Shown here: positions 29,276 through 38,261 of the stretch, in pieces | How positions within the stretch are numbered: the first letter of the stretch is position 1 | Layout: the number at the start of each line of letters is the position of its first letter | Assembly: GCF_004104055.1 (NCBI RefSeq) | Contig: NZ_QOVJ01000002.1 | Location: 496,001-560,000, forward strand | DNA from: Leeuwenhoekiella aestuarii | GTDB lineage: Bacteria; Bacteroidota; Bacteroidia; Flavobacteriales; Flavobacteriaceae | DNA: 64,000 nt | Direction: 5' to 3' | Notes under the pieces: generated by a model | Told to the model about the DNA's origin: nothing | What the model saw: only the letters and a program-made list of their open reading frames with translations | Databases searched by the model: none | Made by a program: the position numbers and the translations under genes

Positions 29276-29392
29276 GGGGTTTAAATCCCTAAGCTAAACA
29301 CGATTCAAACAGCAGAAGAATCTTCTTCTAAAAAAGGAAACTGATTTTAATATATGCATGGCAGATTTACCGTGCAAATTGAGTAGTTTCAG

Positions 29393-29644
29393 GTGTCTAA
29401 CTTTACAATAAAGCCTCTTTTGAGTTTGATATACCTTCGAATTTTATTTATTATACTGGTAATCTTTGAGTTGCGTTATAAAAAATTTAAATCAACACAA
29501 GAATTGATTTTCTGGGTCGCGCTCGTGGGTATTTTTAGTTGGTTTGGCTATATTATTTTCCTGTTATTTAGAAAACGTACGCTGATACGCAGAGATCGTT
29601 TTAATCTGGAACTGAAGAAGCCTAAAGAGAATCAGTTGGAGTAG
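29393..29644 (+). CDS. Small membrane protein, PLDc_N-like
   Basis: An 83-residue protein with two hydrophobic segments (about residues 12-27 and 38-58) and a basic tail. The WVALVGIFSWFGYIIFLLFR stretch resembles the phospholipase-D N-terminal membrane domain (PLDc_N) found in many short bacterial proteins. The start is GTG at 29393. No function can be assigned. It stands alone after the DUF885 terminator. Confidence 0.65.
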   Translation: MSNFTIKPLLSLIYLRILFIILVIFELRYKKFKSTQELIFWVALVGIFSWFGYIIFLLFRKRTLIRRDRFNLELKKPKENQLE

Positions 29645-29964
29645 GTTAGGAGGCTGGTTATGTATTGATAAAATTAAATTGATCAGTTTAATGTATTCAT
29701 CTGAACGTTTAATTATTGTTTTACCAAGTTAGTGTTTAGCGATCTTCTTTCTTTCGATATTTTCTGTAATTTCGTTTACTTAATACGATTTCAGTGATCG
29801 TTCAATCTTAGTATTTTAATCGTTGCTTAGCCTTTTTTTAAAGGTTTGCATAGCTTTTCACGCTGTACTTTCGCACATTGGTTAAGCTAAGATGCTATCA
29901 CTTTAATTTGAAACCGAAAAAACTCAAATCATTGAGATTAGGGAATGTAAAAAAGAAATGACCG
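29645..29964. other. Intergenic region upstream of the CLC gene
   Basis: 320 AT-rich bases with no reading frame of note. It holds the clcA promoter listed separately and a TTAGC/GCTAA-rich stretch near 29881 with no obvious role. Confidence 0.5.
29846..29873 (+). promoter_or_regulatory. Promoter for the CLC gene
   Basis: TTG at 29846-29848, a 17-base spacer and TACTTTCG at 29866-29873 match the Bacteroidota promoter (TTG, then TAnnTTTG) with one mismatch. Transcription would start near 29880, about 85 bases before the GTG start. Confidence 0.6.
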
Positions 29965-31317
29965 GTGAAGCTCAATCTTAAAAATCCTGTTAAACGTTCA
30001 GCCATTAATAAGCAATTTCATATTGCTAATGCCGAAAATTACCGGCTTTTAATTCTCGCTTTTGGTATTGGTAGTATTGTAGGAATATTGGGATCAGGCT
30101 TTAGACTTATTCTAGTGTATCTGGAAAATTATCGTAAAGTCATACAGATAAGTGCCCAAGCCGGAAACATACTACCTATTTGTTTTATAGTATTGGGTGC
30201 CGTTTGCGCCATTGCTTTATCCCTTTACTTAATTAAAAAATATGCTCCTGAGGCTTCCGGTAGTGGAATACAGGAAATTGAAGGTGCGTTGGATAACGTG
30301 AGACCTGTTCGTTGGAAGCGGGTAATTCCCATAAAGTTTATCGCTTCTATATTGAGTTTGGGAAGTGGTCTTTTATTAGGCAGGGAAGGACCTACCATTC
30401 AAATAGGCGCTAATATTGGCAGAATGGTCAAAGACCTGACCCGACAACCTGATGTTGAAGATAATTCACTTATTTCAGCTGGAGCTTCAGCAGGTCTTTC
30501 TGTGGCTTTTAATGCGCCCTTATCAGGTATCCTATTTGTGATTGAAGAAATGCATGAGCATTTTAAATTCACGTTTTTTTCGGTTGCAACTATAATGATA
30601 GGAGCGGGAACAGGAGATTTTGTAAGTCGCTTGATTTTAGGAGACAATCCAGAGTTTGTGCTTCAATCCTTTGCTGCTCCACTTTTAAAAGAATACTGGT
30701 TGTTTAGTGTATTAGGTATTGTTTTTGGTATTATAGGGCTGGTTTTTAATAAAATGCTGATCTCAAGTATGAATTTTGTGCAGCATTATCTAAAGTCTAG
30801 AATACTACCAGTTGCGCTAATCTCCGGATTATTGATTGCAGGTGTAGGTATTTTATATCCTCAATTAATAGGTGGTGGCTATGATTTGATAAATTCAGTT
30901 TTTACAGATAGCCCGGGTCTTGTCGTTTTATTTTTTTTATTTAGCATACGTTTTTTACTGTCAATATTTAGTTACAGTACAGGAACTTCTGGTGGAATAT
31001 TTCTTCCGCTACTCACACTGGGCGCATTACTGGGAATGCTTTTGGGTATTGGTTTTAACACGCTGTTTCCTGATTTAGGCATTAACCCTTTAAGTTTTGC
31101 TATTGCGGGTATGGCAGCTATTTTTGCAGCAACCCTAAGAGCACCGTTAACCGGTTTAGTTCTGGCAGTAGAAATGACAGCAAATTATGGGATGATGCTT
31201 CCTTTGATCATAACGAGCGTTTCTGCCTCTATAATCACCGTTTTAGTAGGAAATGAACCTTTATATGCCACATTGTTAAGAAGGATCTTAACGAATAGTG
31301 CAGCAGATAAGCTATAA
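29965..31317 (+). CDS. CLC family chloride/proton antiporter
   Basis: A 450-residue membrane protein with the CLC pattern: GSGIQEIEGAL near residue 93 (anion-binding serine; E. coli ClcA has proline where Q stands here), GREGP near 139 with the gating glutamate, VIEEMHEH near 192 with the internal proton glutamate, and GIFLP near 345. Both glutamates argue for a Cl-/H+ antiporter, not a channel. No CBS domains are present. Translation starts at GTG 29965; no ATG in frame upstream is closer to the family start. Confidence 0.93.
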   Translation: MKLNLKNPVKRSAINKQFHIANAENYRLLILAFGIGSIVGILGSGFRLILVYLENYRKVIQISAQAGNILPICFIVLGAVCAIALSLYLIKKYAPEASGSGIQEIEGALDNVRPVRWKRVIPIKFIASILSLGSGLLLGREGPTIQIGANIGRMVKDLTRQPDVEDNSLISAGASAGLSVAFNAPLSGILFVIEEMHEHFKFTFFSVATIMIGAGTGDFVSRLILGDNPEFVLQSFAAPLLKEYWLFSVLGIVFGIIGLVFNKMLISSMNFVQHYLKSRILPVALISGLLIAGVGILYPQLIGGGYDLINSVFTDSPGLVVLFFLFSIRFLLSIFSYSTGTSGGIFLPLLTLGALLGMLLGIGFNTLFPDLGINPLSFAIAGMAAIFAATLRAPLTGLVLAVEMTANYGMMLPLIITSVSASIITVLVGNEPLYATLLRRILTNSAADKL

Positions 31318-31339
31318 ATCGACAGGTAACAAAAGGGTT

Positions 31340-31387
31340 AAAAAAGAAAAACACCTTGCTCGCGCAAAGTGCCTTTCACCCCTAAAT
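31340..31387 (-). ncRNA. Structured RNA-like element, copy 1, ending in a terminator hairpin
   Basis: On the minus strand this 48-base unit reads ATTTAGGGGTGAAAGG, then a hairpin CACTTTGC-GCGA-GCAAGGTG with a GNRA tetraloop, then TTTTTCTTTTTT. It is a good Rho-independent terminator, but no minus-strand gene precedes it. The pair at stem position 4 is G-U on the minus strand and would be a C-A mismatch on the plus strand, which points to the minus strand as the transcribed one. A TAGCTTTA octamer (-7-like) lies 14 bases upstream of the unit on that strand. A short sRNA is the favoured reading. Confidence 0.55.
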
Positions 31388-31486
31388 TGTCAATGACATT
31401 GTAAAGCTACAAAATAATTTTACAATTCATTATGTTAATTTTATACTAAATCGTTTTAAGATTTTTCAATTTCTTACAAAATATCT

Positions 31487-31534
31487 AAAAAAGAAAAACA
31501 CCCTGCTCACGCAGAGTGCCTTTCACCCCTAAAT
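31487..31534 (-). ncRNA. Structured RNA-like element, copy 2, ending in a terminator hairpin
   Basis: This copy lies 147 bases from copy 1 and differs from it at three of 48 positions. Two changes are compensatory (a U-A stem pair becomes C-G, hairpin CACTCTGC-GTGA-GCAGGGTG) and the third keeps the loop of GNRA type. The upstream ATTTAGGGGTGAAAGG and the U-rich tail are identical. The flanking sequences between copies are unrelated, so only the structured core has been kept. A TATATTTT octamer lies 13 bases upstream on the minus strand. The function is unknown. Confidence 0.55.
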
Positions 31535-31683
31535 CATTAATACGTTTAAAATATAATTCCCCTAATAATTAGAAATTAAACGGTATCAATCATTGATTAA
31601 TACAAGATAAAATTACTTATAAACTTCTATGTTATAAAGGGGAAAAACACCCGTTTTACAAATAACTTGATTTAATCGTTTTA

Positions 31684-31700
31684 ATTTGCTAAACGCAAAT
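31684..31700. repeat. Short inverted repeat upstream of the GH13 operon
   Basis: ATTTGC (31684-31689) and GCAAAT (31695-31700) flank five bases just before the TTG start at 31712. It could be an operator for a carbohydrate regulator or a weak leader hairpin; no regulator gene lies nearby. Confidence 0.35.
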
Positions 31701-31711
31701 GTTGATGTATC

Positions 31712-33556
31712 TTGAGAACGTTTGTTATCAATAACCTGAAGCATTTGAAAGCTAGTCATGTCTTAAAAAGAGTTGAGCCCCCGCACTGGTGGGCTGGTAT
31801 GTACATAAAAAAGCTTCAACTGCTTTTTTATGGCGACCGTATTTCAGAATATAATATTACCTGTTCATCTGATCTGAATATACTACAGGTCGAGAAGACT
31901 CAAAATTCCAATTATCTTTTTGTGACTCTTGATACCTCAGAAGTTCAAGCAGGAATGTATTTTTTTAAATTTCAAAAAGAGAATTTTCCAGAATTTACAA
32001 TTTTCTATGCGTTTAAATCAAGAGTTGAAGATTCAGCAAACAGAATAAGTTTTGATAGTTCTGATGTTTTTTACCTTTTGATGCCAGACCGTTTTGCTCA
32101 TGCAAATCCGTTGATCAATTCAGTTAAGCAACTTTCTGAAAAAGCTAATCCGTACGATCTTAATGGAAGACACGGTGGAGATATTCTGGGGATAATTAAT
32201 AATCTCGATTATTTAAAAGATTTAGGAATTACTACGTTGTGGTGTACACCTTTGTGCGAAAATAATAGTGCCACTGGTTCGTATCACGGATATGCACAAA
32301 CAGATGTTTATAAAATAGACGCACGTCTGGGTACTTTAGAAGATTATAAAAGACTTTCTCATGAGCTTCACGGGCGAAATATGAAATTAGTAATAGATTA
32401 TGTTATCAATCATTGGGGTAGTGAGCACTGGCTTATTAAAGATATGCCTAATGATGGTTGGCTAAACCAATGGGAGCATTTCACTAATACAACTCACAAA
32501 ACGACAACGCTTATTGATATGAATGCATCGGTATTTGATAAGGAACAGCATGAAAAAGGCTGGTTTGTATCTACAATGCCAGATCTCAATCAGCAAAATC
32601 CTTTAGTTTTAAATTACCTCATTCAGAATGCGATCTGGTGGATAGAAGAAGTAGGTTTAGACGGAGTTCGCGTGGATACCTTCACCTATAACGACAAAGA
32701 AGCGGCTGTAAAATGGCTGCTGGCCATTAAATCGGAATACCCTAACCTCAACATTGCAGGTGAAGTATGGCTGCATAATTCAGCTCAGCTTGCTTATTGG
32801 CAAAAAGACAGTAAAATAGGCCAAATGGCAAAGTATAATTCTCAATTACCATGTCTCACAGATTTTCCGTTACACAACGCACTTCAGGATATTTTTTATA
32901 TAAAACATAAAAAAGTAAAAGGCTTAGAGAGTTTATACGAGACTTTTGTAAATGACTTTTTTTATCCCAGTCCGCATAATTTGATGCGTTTTATAGAAAA
33001 CCACGATACACAGCGTTTTAATACGCAAAGTGGTGGTGATCTCAATGCTTATAAACTGGCATTGACTGTTATTTGCACCACTAGGGGAATTCCACAGTTA
33101 TATTACGGTAGCGAGATCGGGATGCAAGGCGACAAGAATAATGGAGATGGCGACATACGACACGAATTTCCCGGAGGTTGGAAGCAGCATAAGCAAAATG
33201 CATTTTTGCCTTCAACAGCTAAAAATGGCCGCAATGCCTACCAAGAACGTTTTCATGCTTTCACTAAAAAACTTTTAAATTGGCGGAAAGATAAACCAGT
33301 AGTACATTATGGTAAATTTTTACATTTTGTTCCTGTTGATAATGTGTATGTTTATTTTAGGTATCTAAAGGAAGAAAAACGGGTTATGGTAATTATAAAT
33401 AACGCGAAGACAAAAAAAATACTAGCATTACAAAAATTTGCAGAAGGTTTAAACGGAAGTAAAGCAGGAAATGAGATTTTGTCAAACCAAGTATTAGATT
33501 TATCAATAAAATTGTCTGTACCTGCCAGAACTCCATATATTATAGAACTAACCTAA
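31712..33556 (+). CDS. GH13 alpha-amylase/cyclomaltodextrinase-like enzyme
   Basis: A 614-residue glycoside hydrolase. It begins with a cyclomaltodextrinase-type N-terminal domain (VEPPHWWAGM at about residue 21) as in SusA-like enzymes, then a GH13 barrel with the nucleophile in GVRVDTF (about 325), the acid/base in IAGEVWL (about 352) and the third acid in ENHDTQRF (about 432). It should cleave alpha-1,4 links of maltodextrins or cyclodextrins. The frame starts at TTG 31712; an upstream stop prevents extension. Unlike most SusA-like relatives it shows no signal peptide, suggesting cytoplasmic action or a mis-set 5' end. It is one base upstream of the second GH13 gene. Confidence 0.9.
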   Translation: MRTFVINNLKHLKASHVLKRVEPPHWWAGMYIKKLQLLFYGDRISEYNITCSSDLNILQVEKTQNSNYLFVTLDTSEVQAGMYFFKFQKENFPEFTIFYAFKSRVEDSANRISFDSSDVFYLLMPDRFAHANPLINSVKQLSEKANPYDLNGRHGGDILGIINNLDYLKDLGITTLWCTPLCENNSATGSYHGYAQTDVYKIDARLGTLEDYKRLSHELHGRNMKLVIDYVINHWGSEHWLIKDMPNDGWLNQWEHFTNTTHKTTTLIDMNASVFDKEQHEKGWFVSTMPDLNQQNPLVLNYLIQNAIWWIEEVGLDGVRVDTFTYNDKEAAVKWLLAIKSEYPNLNIAGEVWLHNSAQLAYWQKDSKIGQMAKYNSQLPCLTDFPLHNALQDIFYIKHKKVKGLESLYETFVNDFFYPSPHNLMRFIENHDTQRFNTQSGGDLNAYKLALTVICTTRGIPQLYYGSEIGMQGDKNNGDGDIRHEFPGGWKQHKQNAFLPSTAKNGRNAYQERFHAFTKKLLNWRKDKPVVHYGKFLHFVPVDNVYVYFRYLKEEKRVMVIINNAKTKKILALQKFAEGLNGSKAGNEILSNQVLDLSIKLSVPARTPYIIELT

Positions 33557-33557
33557 T

Positions 33558-35435
33558 ATGGTAAAACAAGTACTTTTTTATACCGTATTAACGCTTAGTT
33601 TAACGGCTTGTAAAAATCAAACAAGCGAAGAACCAATACCAACTATGAAAACTGAAAACACATCAAAAAAAGAAGTTGTTTATCATGTATTTACACGCCT
33701 ATTCGGAAATACCAATACAACAAATAAACCCTGGGCAACGCTAGAAGAAAATGGGGTGGGTAAGTTTAACGACTTCACGGCTAAAGCCTTAAAATCAATA
33801 AAAGATCTCGGAGTTACATATGTGTGGTATACCGGGGTACCCCATCACGCAGTTATCACAGATTATACAGAATTTGGTATTTCTAATGATGACCCTGACG
33901 TGGTAAAAGGTCGTGCAGGATCGCCTTATGCAGTTAAAGATTATTATCAGGTAGATCCTGATATGGCTGTAAATCCTGCAAAACGCCTGCAAGAATTTGA
34001 AGCTTTAATCAAACGCACTCACAAAAACGGATTGAAAGTAATCATCGATATTGTACCCAATCACGTTGCGAGAAAGTATGAAAGTCTGAATACTCCAAAA
34101 GGTAGTTTTGCTTTTGGTACTAAAGATGACGATAAGGTTGCCTATGTAAAGGACAATAACTTTTATTACATTCCTGGTGAGGATTTTAAAGTTCCACAAT
34201 GGCAAAATGGGTATCAACCTCTAGGCGGTGAAGAGAATCCACTAGCAGATGGAAAATTAAATGAATCGCCAGCAAAATGGACAGGCAACGGTAGCCGTGC
34301 TGCTCAACCGGATCAGAACGATTGGTATGAGACGGTAAAAATCAATTACGGGATTAGTCCTGATGGTCATAAAGATTTTGATGAGTTACCTGCAGACAGC
34401 GGGCACTGGGATTTTGAGCAGCATGCCAATTTCTGGAAAGACAAAGAAGTTCCTGCTTCCTGGATACAATTTAAGGATATCGCCTTATTCTGGATTAAAA
34501 AGGGTGTAGATGGTTTCCGTTTTGATATGGCAGAAATGGTTCCTGTTGAATTCTGGAGTTATATGAATTCAGCAATAAAAATGAAAAATCCAGATGCGTT
34601 TTTGATGGCTGAAGTTTACAATCCGTCATTATATAGAGATTATATTTTTAAAGGAAAGATGGATTATCTCTACGATAAAGTTGAATTATACGATACTATA
34701 AAACACGTGATGCAAGGTCATGGGAGTACCGATCATTTTGCTCCAATTATTGAACATCAGCGAGACATAGAGATCAATATGTTGCACTTTTTAGAGAATC
34801 ATGATGAGCAGCGTATTGCGAGTCCTGATTTTGCAGGTACTGCAGAAAAAGGAAAACCAGCGATGGTAGTTTTGGCTTTGATCAGTAAATCACCGGTGAT
34901 GATCTATTTTGGTCAGGAATTGGGAGAACCGGCTGAAGAAGATCTGGGTTTTGGCGACCCTACGCGGACTTCGATTTTTGATTATGGTAGTGTTCCTTCA
35001 GTTGCGAGATGGGTAAATAATAAAAAATTTGATGGCGGAACGTCTACAGATGACGAACTAAACTTGCGTGATTTTTACAAGCGTCTCTTGAATTTTAGTC
35101 TAGAAAATTCTGCTGTGATGGGAGACTATGCAGATATTCATTGGCATAACAGGCAAAATACAGAATGGTATAATGATCGGGTGCACTCTTTTGTACGCTG
35201 GTCTGAAACAGATAAATTAATAGTGGTTACTAATTTTGATGCTTACGATACATTTGGATTTGAATTGCAGGTTCCACAGCACATTATTGAAATCTGGGGA
35301 TTCGTTGATGGCGATTATGATGTACTGGATCAACTTTATAAAAAACAAACCGGCAGCTTGAAAGTAGAGAATGGTTTGGGAACAATTCGTGTGGATATAA
35401 AACCTCTAGAATCTTTTGTTTATAAATTAAACTAA
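33558..35435 (+). CDS. GH13 alpha-amylase family lipoprotein
   Basis: A 625-residue GH13 enzyme with a lipoprotein signal (LTACKN, cysteine at residue 18). Catalytic segments are GFRFDMAEM (nucleophile, about residue 321), LMAEVYNP (acid/base, about 351) and FLENHDEQRI (about 412). The protein is probably anchored at the cell surface or in the periplasm and hydrolyses alpha-glucans. It follows the other GH13 gene by one base, and the two likely act in sequence. No SusC/SusD transporter pair or regulator accompanies them here. Its last four bases overlap the convergent aquaporin gene. Confidence 0.9.
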   Translation: MVKQVLFYTVLTLSLTACKNQTSEEPIPTMKTENTSKKEVVYHVFTRLFGNTNTTNKPWATLEENGVGKFNDFTAKALKSIKDLGVTYVWYTGVPHHAVITDYTEFGISNDDPDVVKGRAGSPYAVKDYYQVDPDMAVNPAKRLQEFEALIKRTHKNGLKVIIDIVPNHVARKYESLNTPKGSFAFGTKDDDKVAYVKDNNFYYIPGEDFKVPQWQNGYQPLGGEENPLADGKLNESPAKWTGNGSRAAQPDQNDWYETVKINYGISPDGHKDFDELPADSGHWDFEQHANFWKDKEVPASWIQFKDIALFWIKKGVDGFRFDMAEMVPVEFWSYMNSAIKMKNPDAFLMAEVYNPSLYRDYIFKGKMDYLYDKVELYDTIKHVMQGHGSTDHFAPIIEHQRDIEINMLHFLENHDEQRIASPDFAGTAEKGKPAMVVLALISKSPVMIYFGQELGEPAEEDLGFGDPTRTSIFDYGSVPSVARWVNNKKFDGGTSTDDELNLRDFYKRLLNFSLENSAVMGDYADIHWHNRQNTEWYNDRVHSFVRWSETDKLIVVTNFDAYDTFGFELQVPQHIIEIWGFVDGDYDVLDQLYKKQTGSLKVENGLGTIRVDIKPLESFVYKLN

Positions 35436-36238
35436 AGCTGTTGGCTTGCTTTATCGTGCATTGCCGGTTCTACGATTTTAGTGAAAAATAGCCCAGCAAT
35501 CACGCCACCAACAGTAGGTGCGAGAATATAAACCCAGAAAAATCCGCCTACTTGATCGGGAAAAGCAGCGCTTCCCCAGCCCATCATCCAGGCGACTAAT
35601 CTGGGACCAAAATCTCGTGCAGGATTAATTCCGCATTGCGTTAAGGGTGCAAGTAAACAAATGATAATTGAAACTGTAATACCTATAAAAACAGGTGCCA
35701 TTGTGTGATGCGGCCTGCCTACATTGCTTCCTTCGGTAAAACCAAAAATGAACAGCAACAGTAAAAAAGTACCAAAACCTTCTGCAAAAATGGCCAGGGG
35801 TAAACTCACAACAGCAGTACTACCGGCCTGTGTGTAGAATTCACCAAACATTTTTGCCGTAGCTACACTTTCAGGAGTTCCGCGTAGAATTTCGTTTGTA
35901 CTTTCAAAAGCAACAATGGATGGATTAAAGAGGAGATAGAGTAAAAGCCCGGCACAAAATGCACCTAAGAATTGTGCTAAAATATAAGGAACTAATTTTC
36001 CGACAGGCATCCGCTTACTTGCAATCATAGCGACTGTTACAGCCGGATTGAGATGCGCATTAGAAAGATGCCGGGTGAGGTAAATAGCCAGCGTTACAGC
36101 AATTCCCCAGGCAAGTGCAATTTGTAATATACTTTGATATCCATCAAATAAAATAGTCACCGCTACAGAACCAATACCAAAAAGTACCATTACAAACGTA
36201 CCCAATAGCTCACCTAAAAACTCGCGCTTTTTAATCAT
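35432..36238 (-). CDS. Aquaglyceroporin-type MIP channel
   Basis: A 268-residue membrane channel of the major intrinsic protein family with six transmembrane helices and the two NPA boxes: HLNPAVT near residue 66 and GINPARDFGPR near 206. The aspartate after the second NPAR is typical of glycerol facilitators, so glycerol or similar polyols are likely substrates. No glycerol kinase gene lies beside it. It converges on the GH13 lipoprotein gene with a 4-base overlap. Confidence 0.9.
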   Translation of the reverse strand: MIKKREFLGELLGTFVMVLFGIGSVAVTILFDGYQSILQIALAWGIAVTLAIYLTRHLSNAHLNPAVTVAMIASKRMPVGKLVPYILAQFLGAFCAGLLLYLLFNPSIVAFESTNEILRGTPESVATAKMFGEFYTQAGSTAVVSLPLAIFAEGFGTFLLLLFIFGFTEGSNVGRPHHTMAPVFIGITVSIIICLLAPLTQCGINPARDFGPRLVAWMMGWGSAAFPDQVGGFFWVYILAPTVGGVIAGLFFTKIVEPAMHDKASQQL

Positions 36239-36442
36239 AAAAAGTTTATTCTAAACGAGCTAAGATATTAAACCTAACTAAAATTAACACTCTTTAATTT
36301 ATTAATTAAATGTTGTTATTCTAAAAGCTTAGTTTTATGATAATCTTAATAGGTTTGAATCCAGGGTTTAGCGGCTGAGATCGCTGTGAATTGTACCTTT
36401 ACAAAACGTATTTACCCAATAAAAAACATCTGAATCTATACT

Positions 36443-38170
36443 TTGTCAAAACTTTATAAAATTGCAATCGTAGGCGTGGGTCCGAGAGGTCTAGCCGCTC
36501 TTGAGAGTCTTTATCTCGCAAAGAAAAACTCTAATTCAAGTAAAAAGTTGAAAGTTGTTTTATTTGAAGCTTCTGCATATCCCGGGGCTGGACAGATCTG
36601 GACACCTAATCAAGTAAGAACCAATTTATCTAATGTTCACGAGCGCAATTTGTCTAATAATTTAGCAGGAAGAGAGGCTTTGTATTTTGATGATGTTTTT
36701 ATTCCGGAGTTCCCCAGTTATAAAAAATGGTTAACCAATACTGATGATGATTATTCTGAAAAAGATGTTTTTCCTGCAAGAGCAAAACTTGGTAGTTATT
36801 TGAATGAGCGATTTAATACGTTTAGAGAAGCTTTAGTAGGTTCTGATTTGGTCGATTTTTATCAGAAAGAGGTAATTAAAATTGAACCATCAGAAACCGG
36901 GTGTATTGTTTATACTAAGGATGAGCAGCAGATTGAAGTGGATGAAGCTGTTTTAACCATTGGTCACCAGCCTACCTATGATTCAAAACAATTGAAAACC
37001 TGGGGTGATCATGCTGAAGAAAATAATCTAAAACTATATGAAGATCCTTACCCTGTAGGAGCCTTAGAAACCGATTCAATTTCTGCTGAAACAACTGTCG
37101 CTTTGCGTGGTTTTGGATTATCTATGGTTGATCAGGTAAGAGCATTGAGTATTGGTTTTGGCGGTTATTTTATAAAAAAAGAAAACTCTATTAAGTGGCA
37201 GTATATTCCTTCTGAGAAAGCCCCTAAACAATTAATAGCTTTCTCCTTAAATGGGTTGCCACCTGCACCAAAACCTGTAAGTGCAACTATAGATAATTGG
37301 TTTAAACCGAATGCTCAAGAAAAGCAATCTTTTATACGTGCTATTGAAAAAGCCGAGCAACGTGCAGCATCTATAAAAGATGCCTCCTTTTTAATCGAAG
37401 CACTTGCAGACATGACGGCTTCAGTTTATATAAGAATGTCTGCGCATAGTAGAAAACATAAGCTTTCTTTTCAAGAATTATCACAACTCACTGTACAGTT
37501 GATCAAAGATGCAGATACGGCTCACGAACTTATTTTAGAGCATGATTTACCGGCACTGGAAGCCATGGAGCATTTACTGAAAATGGCTTTTGGTAAGACC
37601 GCTATTAGTCTTGATTACTGTTTAGGACAAGTCTGGCGGTTTGCTTTAGGAATTTTATACCACGATTATACGTATTTAAATTTACCAGATGAGGCAATGG
37701 TTGATGTTGTAAACTATATAGAGGCGAGTAAACGCTACTCTTATGGACCGCCCGTGAAGAGTTTACAACAGTTAATTGCATTGGTAGAAGCCGGTGTTCT
37801 CAATCTCGATTTTGTAAACAACCCGACAATTACACCTGTAGAAAACGGATGGAAATTAGAGAAGAACAACCAATCTATCATCGCTCAGGTTATGGTAAAC
37901 TCAGTGATCGATGCCCCTCAACTCGTTGCTGTTTCAAGTCCGTTGATTCAAAATTTGCTTGAAGATAATCGCGTTGACCCCGTGAGTTATAAACTGGGGT
38001 TGCACACCCTTGAAGATGGAAGCATTATTAGCAAAAACGGAAATAGTCATCAGCATATTTCTCTTTTAGGCCGTCTGGCTAAAGGAAGCATTATAGGAGT
38101 TGATGATTTGATAGAATGCTTCGGAAAACCAGCTCATAAATGGGCAGATTCTCTAATTGAACGTTTATAA
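36443..38170 (+). CDS. FAD/NAD(P)-binding protein (NAD_binding_9 type)
   Basis: A 575-residue cytoplasmic protein. Its N-terminus has the VGVGPRGLAALESL motif (residues 11-24), the GxGPRG variant Rossmann fingerprint of the NAD_binding_9 (FAD-NAD(P)-binding) family; the second conserved stretch is TIGHQPTYD near 175. These proteins resemble flavin monooxygenases but their substrates are unknown. The start is TTG at 36443, three bases before a plausible Ser-Lys start. It stands alone upstream of yifB. Confidence 0.8.
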   Translation: MSKLYKIAIVGVGPRGLAALESLYLAKKNSNSSKKLKVVLFEASAYPGAGQIWTPNQVRTNLSNVHERNLSNNLAGREALYFDDVFIPEFPSYKKWLTNTDDDYSEKDVFPARAKLGSYLNERFNTFREALVGSDLVDFYQKEVIKIEPSETGCIVYTKDEQQIEVDEAVLTIGHQPTYDSKQLKTWGDHAEENNLKLYEDPYPVGALETDSISAETTVALRGFGLSMVDQVRALSIGFGGYFIKKENSIKWQYIPSEKAPKQLIAFSLNGLPPAPKPVSATIDNWFKPNAQEKQSFIRAIEKAEQRAASIKDASFLIEALADMTASVYIRMSAHSRKHKLSFQELSQLTVQLIKDADTAHELILEHDLPALEAMEHLLKMAFGKTAISLDYCLGQVWRFALGILYHDYTYLNLPDEAMVDVVNYIEASKRYSYGPPVKSLQQLIALVEAGVLNLDFVNNPTITPVENGWKLEKNNQSIIAQVMVNSVIDAPQLVAVSSPLIQNLLEDNRVDPVSYKLGLHTLEDGSIISKNGNSHQHISLLGRLAKGSIIGVDDLIECFGKPAHKWADSLIERL

Positions 38171-38261
38171 TTTAAAATTTTGTAATCCTCTAAAAATGAG
38201 CGGTATAATTTTTTATAAAATGGAAATAATATTGTTTCTTTAAAATTCCAACTTAGAAATT

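Noticed and set aside
31340-31534. The two short direct repeats as a CRISPR array
   Set aside because: There are only two copies, the spacing is about 99 bases, and each copy has a terminator-like hairpin and U tail. No cas genes are present.
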